Shown piece by piece: positions 14,867 to 25,001 of a stretch of DNA of 64,000 bases (position 1 is the stretch's first letter; every line of letters begins with the position of its first letter). The notes under the pieces were generated by a model. That model was given only the letters and a program-made list of their open reading frames with translations, was not told the origin of the DNA and ran no database searches. Made by a program: the position numbers and the translations under genes. Origin of the DNA: Piromyces finnis (lineage: Eukaryota; Neocallimastigomycota; Neocallimastigomycetes; Neocallimastigales; Neocallimastigaceae); assembly GCA_002104945.1 (NCBI GenBank), contig MCFH01000047.1:310001-374000 (forward strand), read 5' to 3'.

Positions 14867-16082
14867 TCAACAATTATTCAATTTTATTTCTAACTTCAAA
14901 TTCCATATTATTATCGTATGTTTTTTCTTGCTACAGAAGCAATTACAGCCAAACCATGCTGATAGCCAACAATAAAAAGAAACTAATATCATAACTAAAA
15001 GTAGAATAACTGTAATAATAAAAGTAGATTTAACCCCGAATATGAAACAATTTACAAATGTAAATGAAGGTCTTCCTTTACTTTCATTATCGGAATTAGG
15101 TGCATTAACATTCCAATTAGCTTCTTTGATTTCATCACTAGTACAAAGTCTGCTTAATCTATAGAAAGGAGAACAATTTGAATCTCTATAGTAACATACT
15201 TCAGTATTATCATCTTTACATTTCTTTAAATTTGATAAACCCTCAAAATAATTTTCACTTATATCTCTATACCATATAATATTATTATCATCATGCATAT
15301 AAAGTTTTCATAATAAAATATTATATAAGGTATATATATTCTTTTTATTTTAAAAAAAAAGAAAAAAAATATATTCAATAAAAATAAAAAATAAAAATAC
15401 ATACAAATATTTTAATATTAAATCTCCAATTTCATTTGGAATTGCCTTTTAAGGAAAGATCGTGTAAATCTCTACAATAAAAAAAAATATTTTATAGCAT
15501 TTTCAAATTATAAAAATAAAAAAAAAATATTTTATAGCATTTTCAAATTATAAAAATAAAAAAAAAATTCTATAATAATAAAAATTGTATTTATAAATAT
15601 AATTTTTAAATATAAATATTTAAATTAAGAATATAAGAATAAGAATATTATATATCTTTTTTTTATTTATTTATAGTCTTTCTAAGCCTCTGATATTTCC
15701 AATACTATTTGATAATTCTTTTAACATAAAATCAGATTTACGATTTGATAAATTTCTGTTTTTTATATAAATCTATTCTTTTATTATTTTAATTATTACT
15801 TTTTTTATTATTATTTCATTTTATTTTATTTTTTAATAATAATAATAATAAATTAAAGAAAAAAAATAGGTAATATTTACAATCCAGTGATAAATCTTTA
15901 AGAGTTATATGTTACACCTTCAACAATCTTGTAAAGTTAAAACTTTTAGTGGCATCCATAGCTTTAATAGATTTTTCGAACACTTGGCAATCATCAGCTA
16001 ATACCTTTGGAATATTGATTCCTAAAATTAAAAGTATTGCTATCATTAAGCAGATACAATTGTTTTTTATATTTATTGTCAT
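14867..16082 (-). pseudogene. Decayed leucine-rich-repeat transmembrane protein gene
   Basis: Minus strand pieces line up as one broken LRR gene. 16082-15912 gives a signal peptide (LMIAILLILG, ending KVLA) and DDCQVFEKSIKAMDATKSF, then a stop. Just after it a shifted frame reads CEGVTYNS, a stop, then RFITGL. 15766-15677 gives LSNRKSDFMLKELSNSIGN then IRGLERL before an in-frame TAA. 15471-15405 gives LHDLSLKG, then, only after a frameshift, IPNEIGDLILKYL. A GTATGT...AG intron (15404-15267) joins to DISENYFEGLSNLKKC, an acidic region, a hydrophobic segment FIITVILLLVMILVSFYCW, and a Cys/Lys tail ending at 14867. The TAA after RGLERL sits where an intron donor is expected (ATAAAT in place of GTAAAT). 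A cap, two LRRs and a membrane anchor are recognisable, but at least two frame breaks make a full product impossible. Sequencing error in homopolymers could explain part of this. Confidence 0.65.
15488..15567. repeat. Two-copy 40-bp direct repeat in the LRR pseudogene
   Basis: The segment reading TATTTTATAGCATTTTC then AAATTATAAAAATAAAAAA occurs twice with a 40-base period, inside what should be an intron of the LRR pseudogene. It looks like a recent tandem duplication. Confidence 0.8.
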
Positions 16083-16435
16083 TTTTATTATCGTTATTAT
16101 TTTTTGAGATGTTTTATTAATTCTCTTTCTTTATTGAATTTACTATGATAATATTTTTTAAAATGTTTATAGATCATTATATTTGGTAATAAGCCATAAT
16201 TTATTTAATAGACATATAATTATTGTATTGAACTATATATATTAAGAAACTTTTTTTCTTAAAAAAAAAAGTTATTATAATTATATGACTTAATACACTA
16301 CAATCGTTTGACCTTATACTTTAGGTACCATATATATATTTTTTGTTTGAAGTAGTACAAATGGATTTTACTTTTAATTAATAAAATTTAATTTATTATT
16401 AATTTAAGTCGCCTATCAAGAAATTATAAAATTTA

Positions 16436-16459
16436 CTGTTACACGGTTAACTGTAACAG
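16436..16459. repeat. Near-palindrome CTGTTACA...TGTAACAG
   Basis: A 24-base near-perfect inverted repeat (CTGTTACAC / GGTTAACTG / TAACAG) stands out from the AT background, about 350 bases upstream of the LRR pseudogene start. It has the size and symmetry of a dimeric protein-binding site, but no factor is identified. Confidence 0.4.
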
Positions 16460-16733
16460 AGATACCTTTAAAATCATAATTATTCATTTATATTTAATAT
16501 CTTATTTATTTAATTATCTATTTATTCATTTATTTATTTATTGAATGAAATTAATTAAAAAATACTCAATTAAAGACTATTTTATAATTATTAAAAATTA
16601 TTATTACATTGATATTAGACAAAATATACTTTAAATACTTCAAGACTAAAGAAGTATATATAATGTTGTTAGATAGGATTATAACATATCTATATTGATC
16701 ACTATAAAATAATAACTAATTCTATATATATAT

Positions 16734-16768
16734 TTTCTTGTATAGTTACATTAATACTATACAAGAAA
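16734..16768. repeat. Perfect 13-bp inverted repeat with 9-base loop
   Basis: TTTCTTGTATAGT at 16734-16746 and its exact reverse complement at 16756-16768 could form a hairpin. There is no gene next to it and no U-tract terminator context, so its role is unknown. Confidence 0.6.
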
Positions 16769-17894
16769 GGATATATAAATTTATACTCAATAATTTGATA
16801 TCTTGTTTATTTATGAACTTTTTCTTTAATAACCATTTACTTATAGTATGTATAATCACAAATTTATAATACTTTTAGAAATATAATTAATAGTAATCAT
16901 ATAATATAAATAATTGACTTTTTTTTATTTAATAATTAGCATTAAATCTGTTAGTAACGAAATGTAAATTGAAAATGTATTTTCTTCAATATTATCATCA
17001 TGTTTTTTCTTTCAAATTAAAAAAATAATAAAATTAGAATTATGACATATATCGTTAGTTTTATGCCTATAAAATAAATATTAAAGTCTTATTTTTATTA
17101 CTATCATGATTGTAGTAATAAAAAATAATATCGATAATAATTTATTATTAAAAAAATATTATTTATATATATATTTTTTAAATATGTAATATCAAACAGT
17201 TAATATGGTAAATAATCGAATAAGTTATGACAATTAAAAAAAAAAGTATAACATTTACATAAACTACTATTTAAAGCTTAGAATTTTTGAAAATCTGCTA
17301 TTCATTAATAATAATGATATTAAAGATAAAAATGACATTATTATCTTTCATACTTGTATTCTATTATTTATATAAATTGTATAAAAAGTACAATATTATA
17401 TAATTAAATAAATAAATAAATAATAAAAAGAAAAAGTTAGAATGTTAAAGTAAAATTATTAATATAAATTACTAATAGGAATAACATAGTTAATTTACTA
17501 AATAAAACTCTAGTTTTAAAAAGAATTATTGAAAAAAAAAAAAAAGAATTGAAGATTACATAAAATCAAATAAAAAAAAATAAAAAACTTTGAATTTAAA
17601 AAGATGAAAAAAAAATATGAACTAAAAATAACTTTATTAATAGTATGTTAATAATATAATATTACTTTTATCAAAAAAAAAATAAAGAATAACAATAATA
17701 AAGTTTTTTTTTTTAAAAATAAAGATTATTTTATAAAATGAAAAATTAAAAAGATATTAATATTTTTAAAATATTGTAAAAATAACTTTTAAAAAATAAT
17801 AAAACAATATTTTTAATGTTATACATACACCTAACCCTATCACGATGTCATGGTAAAAGTTATTTAAATATATAATTTAGATTCCTTAATACTT

Positions 17895-17895
17895 C

Positions 17896-17931
<36 letters not shown>

Positions 17932-17970
17932 AATAATAATAATAATAATAATAGTAGTAGTAGTAGCAGT
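17895..17970. repeat. CAA/TAA/TAG trinucleotide microsatellite
   Basis: A run of CAA units turns into TAA units and then TAG units. It lies 0.75 kb upstream of the pectinesterase start and contains stops in the TAA and TAG part, so it is not coding. Confidence 0.9.
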
Positions 17971-18724
17971 AATGAATCCTCTTTAAAATTTATTTAAAAA
18001 AAGAAATGAATTAGTTAAAACATTTGATGAATAAATATTTATTATATTTTAAAATTTCTCATGTAAATAAAATAAATTTGGATATTGCTAAAAGTGATAT
18101 GTACTTTAAATGAAATTATAAAGAAGACATGTACCAAATAAAATTAGGTGGTTAATTTTTTTTTTTTCTTCTTTTTTATTATAATTAATTATAATTATAC
18201 ATTTAATGAAATTTAATTATATGTATTTCTCTATTCGGTGATAATCCACTTTTGATATCTTTATATAGAGCTTTAAAATTTATTATGATATTTAAGTATT
18301 TAAAAATTACAATTCTTTTTAAACCAATAATTATCAATAAAAGTTGAAAATAGGATAAATTATAATAAAATTTAAAAAAATACAATTTTTAAAATGATAG
18401 TTTTATGAAGTATTTTTAATTCTTATAGGCTAATTCTTTTTAAATTATTATGTAAATTGGAAAAAAGGTTAACTTTAATATTATTAATTGTTGCTAATTA
18501 AATAGATAATAAATATGTATTTATTATGTTAAAAGCTTCAACATCAAATAGCACTAAAAAAAATAATAATATTAATAATTTATAATTTTAAAACCTTCCC
18601 TTTTATTATTTTATTATTTTGAATAACTCTATTTTTTTTTTAATTCCTTCATTATATATAAATAAAACATCATTTATTTATTTTTTAAAATAATTTCTTT
18701 TTATTATATCTAAAGGTTTAGATC

Positions 18725-20252
18725 ATGAAAATGAAAATGTATACATTTTCACCTATTTTATTATTGTTGTGTTATATTCAAAGTATATTAGCATTTTCTC
18801 AAAGTCAACTACCAAAGAATGCAATTATTGTTGCCAAGGATGGCTCTGGGAAATATAATACAGTAAATAAATGAAATAAAAACTATAATTTTCATTTTTT
18901 TATAAAAAGAAAACAAACAAACAGATTTAGTTATTTTAGAAATGCTTATTATATCATTTTATCATTATGTTATTACTTATAAGCATTATAACCATTATTA
19001 TTATACCATTATTATTTTATTATTATATGAGTGAATAATTATTAATTTAATTTTTTTTTCTTGTGTTAATAATATAAAATATATTTCAAATGAAAAAAAA
19101 AAAAAAACATTTTTCTTTGAAAAATAATATTAAAAGGTACAAGCTGCCATTAATTCTTTATCAAAATCAGCCTCTTCCGAAAGAGTGATATACATTAAAA
19201 ATGGTATATATAATGAACAAGTCTCTATTCAAATGGATTATGTCACTTTAATTGGAGAAAATAAAGATAATGTTATTATTACCTATAATTTAAATAATGC
19301 TAAAACGGGAAGTAGTTCCGAATGTGCAACCGTCAAAGTGAAAGGTAATTATTTCAAAGCTTTTGATATTACATTTGAAAATACCGCACCATTCCCAGGG
19401 GATAATGCTCAAGCCCCAGCTTTTTATTCCTATGGTGATAAACATTATATTGAAAATTGTAATTTTTTAAGTTATCAAGATACATTACTTTCCTACCATG
19501 GAATTCATTATTTTAAAAACTGTTACATTCGTGGTTTAACCGATTTTATATGGGGTTTTGGTCGTGCTGTTTTTGAAAAATGTACCCTTCATGTAGTTCC
19601 TAAGGGTGGAAAGAATACAGGTTATTTAACTGCTAATGGTAATGAAGATGCTAATTTCATCAAAGGAGGTTTTCTTATTACCAATTCAAAGGTAATGATA
19701 GCAAATGGAGCAAAATTTTATCTTGGTCGTTTATGGAAAAAGAATTGCTATGTTATTTTTGATCGAACGGAATTTCCAGGAGATAATATTGTAAAGGAAG
19801 GTTGGTTAACATTCACAGGTAATGATGCCTATAAAAATACTTCCAAGGTTGGAGAATATCAATGTAAAGGTACTAACTACAATACTAATGGTCGTGTTTC
19901 ATGGGCTACAAAATTTAATGGTGTACCATCTATATCTAATTTCCTCGGTGGAGATCTTTCTTTTGTATCGAATACGATCTACAAAGGTGGAAACAACAAT
20001 ACCTCTAATACTACAACTACTAAAAAAACTACGATTAAAACAATACTTTCAACTAAAAAGACTACTACCAAAAAAACAACTACAACCAAAAAGACAACTA
20101 CTACAACAAAAAAAACTACTACAAAAAGCTCCACCAACAATAATTGTGGTGTTTTATACAGTCAGTGTGGTGGTTATGGTTTTAATGGTGCTACTTGTTG
20201 TAGACAAGGACAATGTAAAAAATTTAATGATTGGTATTCACAATGTATTTAA
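18725..20252 (+). CDS. Secreted pectinesterase (CE8) with C-terminal CBM1
   Basis: Exons 18725-18862 and 19137-20252 join in frame to 417 residues. Pectin methylesterases remove methyl esters from homogalacturonan outside the cell. Residues 1-25 or so form a signal peptide (core [14 protein letters not shown]). The right-handed beta-helix catalytic domain runs from [19 protein letters not shown] (about 37-55) to about 330. Active-site features: QA in NAQAPAF (Gln138), QDT (Gln160, Asp161), DFIWG (Asp182; usually DFIFG) and GRLW (Arg244; usually GRPW). A Thr/Lys linker (about 336-380) precedes CBM1 at 383-417, with [13 protein letters not shown], four or more paired cysteines and aromatics Y387, W412 and Y413 for cellulose binding. 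The intron (GTAAAT...AAAAG) falls between the Thr and Val of KYNTVQ. ATG 18725 gives the best signal peptide; a second Met follows two codons later. There is no dockerin, so it is probably a free rather than cellulosomal enzyme. Confidence 0.93.
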
Positions 20253-20680
20253 ATTCAAAAAGATCCATTGTTTAACAAGAATCGTATAGTTAATATTTTA
20301 GTAGATAAATGATAAATATAAAACAACTTTTTTTTTTTTTTTTTTTTCACAGTTAATTAAAATTCAATTTGAATAATAAAATGTATAAAATTTTTATAAA
20401 TAAATAGATAATATGATAATAGATAATAATAAATTATAAAAAAATTCTTTTTATTATAATAATATTTTGCAGTTAAACTTTTTAAATATTTTTGTACAAA
20501 TACAAAATATACTCCATATGAACTATTTAATATATTTAATTAAAATTTATATAAGAAATTAGATTTATTTCAATGTCCAAATTATTATAGAATAGTAATA
20601 GGACATATTAATTCAAAACATTAGTAAAAAAATATAATATTATATATATAATATTATATTTTTTTTCTCTTATATTAATT

Positions 20681-20960
20681 AAAATGACCTTATCATAATT
20701 AAAAAAGAATTCACACACAGTAGTTAAAATGACCTTATCATAATTAAAAAAGAATTCACACACAGTAGTTAAAATGACTTTATCATAATTAAAAAAGAAT
20801 TCACACACAGTAGTTAAAATGACCTTATCATAATTAAAAAAGAATTCACACACAGTAGTTAAAATGACCTTATCATAATTAAAAAAGAATTCACACACAG
20901 TAGTTAAAATGACCTTATCATAATTAAAAAAGAATTCACACACAGTGGTTAAAATGACTT
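20681..20960. repeat. 45-bp tandem repeat, six full copies
   Basis: Units begin AAAATGACCTTATCATAATT and repeat at 20681, 20726, 20771, 20816, 20861 and 20906, with a partial seventh at 20951. Copies are almost identical; the third has T for C in GACTTTATC and the sixth-seventh junction has GTGG for GTAG. Because 45 is divisible by three, the minus strand stays open (unit VCEFFFNYDKVILTT). It follows the pectinesterase stop by 430 bases. I regard it as a minisatellite rather than a gene. Confidence 0.9.
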
Positions 20961-22198
20961 TTTAAAGAAAAAACCATTTCTTTTATTACAAATAAAAGTA
21001 ACATTTTACTTTTTTGCAGAAAAGTTTTTTAATCTATTTGTAGGATGTGGCTTATTTTAATTTATACCATTTATAGATTAATGCTTACTCATAACAGCGG
21101 CAGACATTCATTTATAGAAAACGGCATATTTAAAGAATATTTTAACTTTTAATCAAAAATAAAAATATCAAAAAAAAAAAAAAAAGAAATACTTTACCAT
21201 TTTATAAAGTGCGTTCAGTATTATTATTTTAAAAAATATTCTTTAAATAATAATTATTCTTTTTTATTTTTATTTTATAATAATTATCTTAAATCCCTAA
21301 TTAGTATTATTAGTATTAGTATTGTTTTTTTTTTTTAAAACATTTTTAACCATACTTTCCCCCTTTTTTTTTGTAGATTATTTCTAATTTCTATTTCTAT
21401 CTTAAGTTCCTAGCCAATAAAAAGTGAAAAGAATTCTTTTGTAAAAATATATGAACAGTACATTATACACTAATGTATTATACATTATGTATCTTTTACT
21501 TATGAAATGTTAATAAATGTATATATACATAATCATTCTATATTTTTAATAAAAAATATGACATCCAAGAAGTAGAATAATAATAAAGAATATAATTTAT
21601 ATTTTTTCTAAATTAAAGTTTTTTTAAATGACTATATCCATTTCATTGCAATATAAAGTCTTTTTATTACTATTTATACTCTATAATAATTCTATCAAAT
21701 TTCAATAAAAATATTTTTAAAAGTCAGAAAATATAAAGTCAAAATGAGATTAAATTTTTTTTGTATTTTAATGAACAAATCATTTAAAGTCTTTATACCT
21801 AATAATGTACAATTCATTCTACAAAATTTGGATGAACCATGTTAATGTATCTTTTAATGATAAAGCGATGATTTTTTTTATATATATATAATAATTAATA
21901 TATTCTTATTATATTGAATAGAAAAAAAAAAAAGTTTATAATGATTAGTCATTTTCAATGTGTATTTAAAAAAAAATAATAAATGGAATTACAAAGCAAA
22001 CATTCTAAATTCTAATGATATACAATTATAAAAGTAAACTTTTTATAATTGCGTAAAAGAAAAGTTTTAATTAATTGTAATCTTTTATATAATAAAGTTT
22101 TTTTTTTTTAAAAAAATAGAATCTTAATTCATATTAAGATAATATAAATTAATGAGTGGACTAAAGATTTAATAGGTCTCTATATGCATTATATTTTA

Positions 22199-22232
22199 GC
22201 AGTTTAGTGGTATAATTATCGTCTGCTTGATG
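22199..22232 (+). other. tRNA-like 5' half (A-box) fragment
   Basis: GCAGTTTAGTGGTATAATTA and the following TCGTCTGCTTG resemble the D-arm (A box) and anticodon-stem start of eukaryotic tRNA-Asp/Gly/Glu genes. No matching 3' anticodon strand, B box (GGTTCRANNCC) or acceptor stem follows, so it is at most a truncated relic and may be chance. Confidence 0.3.
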
Positions 22233-25001
22233 CAATATATGTAGGTATCTTTTACATAGATCTTTTCAACTTTATTCATATTTCTAAAAAGAACATTTTT
22301 AAAGTTTTTTTTTTCTTTTTCTTTCTATTTTCATCTTTATACATATTTTTAATAAATATCTTTTCACTTTTTTTCTTTTGCATATCCATGTAAAGTATCC
22401 ACCAACTTATAAACTATGCAACGTTCTTTCTTATAGTTAACCATCTAATCTACCTACTACCTACTATCCGTTACCCACCACCCAACCAACAATACTAAAC
22501 CATTTTTATCTACAAAAATAAAAACTCAAATTAATTTTTTGATATTCATTTTTAATCATTATATTAAAATGTTTTAACCAATAAGATCACGTATTCCTGC
22601 ATTTATCATCAAATCATAAAAATTTTATTATAAAAAAATAGTAAAGAATAAAATTTTTTAATTTAAAGATTTTTTCAAATTTAATAATTACACAAATAAA
22701 CTGCTTTCTTTTTATTATAAAATAAAGTTACAATATATTATGAATTGACATGGAATATATTAAATAAGAAAGAATATGGATGGTTTTTTCTTGTTAAAAA
22801 AAAAAGAGTGCATGAGAAGTAGATACATCCTTCATTACAGTATATCACTAGAGTAGTTGAATTTATCCTTTTTTATGATAATAAATAAAAAAAGTTGTTT
22901 TATAAACCATCATTTAAGAAAAAACTAAAGAATATAAAAAATACTAAGAGATCTTTAAGTCTCTTTGTTTATTTATCAAAGAAGATATCATTATCTATAA
23001 TTCAGACCTACATATTATTATTATATAATATTATATATTTATATTTAATAGAATTTATATTGAATATAGGTAAAACTCATATATTAATAATAGACTTTGT
23101 AATTAAATAAATTATATCATCCATTTAATATTTATAATAATAGTATATTTTAAGAATTTAATTTATAGAAAAAAAGTTTAATTCATAAGAATAGATTTTT
23201 AATACAAAAAAATAACATTTTATAATATAATATAATATAATATATAATAAATTTAAATAAATTAAAAAATATATTAGAAATTGAAAAAAAAGTAAAAGCC
23301 ATATATTAATTAAATTATTAATAAAAAATGGTGTGAAGAAGAAAAAAAAAATGATTTCATCGCATCATCATTAAAAAAAATAAAAATGTCATAAATTTTT
23401 TTAATGAAAATATAAAAATAACAAAAATTCCCAATATCCATTTTTTTTTTTAAAATTTTTGTATATGTTTTTTATTTAAAAATTTCATATAGAATTGAAT
23501 ATTTTTATAATTATTTTAGTAATTATTTAGTTGATTGTAATAATTATTATATAATAATTATATCTTTTTTTTTTTTTTTCTGATTTTCTTTTTTTATTTT
23601 TTGTTGGTAATATTGATATTGTAAATATTCTCAATATAAAATAAAAAAAACTAAAAATAAGAAAATTGTAAAAATAAGTTAAAAAAAAAAAAAGAGAAAA
23701 AAAATTAGTCAAAAAATAAATTATTTTAAAGAAAAAGAATATAGTAAAAAAAAAAAATGAAAAATTAATTTTAAAGGAAAGTAATAATAAAAAAAAGTAT
23801 CAGTAGAACAATAAAAATCAATTTTAAAAGAAATATTATAATTAATAAGTAGGAAAAAAATTGCTTATTATTTTTTAAAAAATTAAATAACAAAAGTAGT
23901 TAAAAAATAAAAAAGAAATTTGTAAAAAGAAATAACAATAACAAAAAGAAACAAAGTAGAAGAGAACAATAAAATAAAAGCAATATTAAAAAAAATTAAA
24001 ACAAAAAGAGTAAGTAAACAACTAACAATATTAACAATAGTTAATAAAAGTTATTTTTTAAACAGTAATATTTTTGTAATTTCAACAATAAACAAATTGA
24101 AAGAAAACAATAATCAAATATCAAATACATTTAGTGAATTTGATTTCGAGATATTTTAATATTTTAAGAATAGGAAAATAAATTAAAAACTTGTTTTTCT
24201 ATAATTTAGTTAATTTAAAAATAGTTGTTCATAAGAAATAAAATATTATATTATTAATATAAATAAATTGATTTTAAAATATTATTTCCCTTAAAATTAG
24301 TTTATTTTTTTTGTATTCTTTTTTTATAATTTATTTTATATATGTACTTTTTTAAATAAAAAATTTTTATTACAAAATTAAAAAAATAAAAAAAAATATA
24401 AAATTAAAAAAAACCCTTGAAAATAAAAAAAGGGTATAAATTAAAAATAAAATAAAATAAAGCAAAATAATAATATAATTAATAAAAATTTAATTATAAA
24501 AATAAATAAAATTAAAGCAAAACGAAGTGAAATAAGTTATTTATTAAAGAGAAATATATATTACTAGTATATTTATATGAAAAAGAATAAAATTTTGTAA
24601 ATACATCTTTTTTCATTTTCTCAATAGTAAATACCTTGTGATATAATTTCCAATAAAAATCAAGAAAGAACAAAATCAAAGTATTTAAAAAATTGAATTT
24701 ATTTTTAAAAACAGATTTATATTTTTCAAGGAAAAAAATTAAACATTATTCATATTCTTTCTCCATAATTCAACTTGAAGGTTTTAATAACAAGTAATAA
24801 GTAGTAGTAAAATATAGTCAAAAACCAAAATTATAATATCAAGTTTATTACCCACATTATTTATTTTAATCTATTATTAATTTATGAATTATAATAATAA
24901 GAAAAATATCTAAATAACAAATAATATACCATAAAAAATAACTTTGTAAAATAATTTAAATTTAATTAAAAATAACAATAATAAAATAAATAAATATCGT
25001 G

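Larger units (their letters stand above)
16083..18724. other. Intergenic between divergent LRR pseudogene and pectinesterase
   Basis: About 2.6 kb without a gene. It holds two inverted repeats (16436-16459 and 16734-16768) and a CAA/TAA/TAG microsatellite (17895-17970), listed separately. The right end is the promoter region of the pectinesterase gene. Confidence 0.5.
20253..25001. other. Long intergenic region
   Basis: About 4.7 kb between two + strand genes. It contains a 45-bp tandem repeat (20681-20960), a tRNA-like fragment (22199-22232), a C-rich patch at about 22380-22510, and an A-rich, T-poor block from about 23700 that probably includes the 5' leader of the coiled-coil gene. I see no other gene. 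Confidence 0.5.

Noticed and set aside
19822-20289. + strand ORF of 155 residues in another frame
   Set aside because: Overlaps the pectinesterase in a different frame; it arises from the Thr/Lys linker repeats.
20608-20943. Minus strand ORF of six VCEFFFNYDKVILTT units
   Set aside because: Open only because the minisatellite unit is 45 bases; no coding context or known family.
20681-20960. CRISPR-like array
   Set aside because: Units are contiguous with no variable spacers; the host is a eukaryote.
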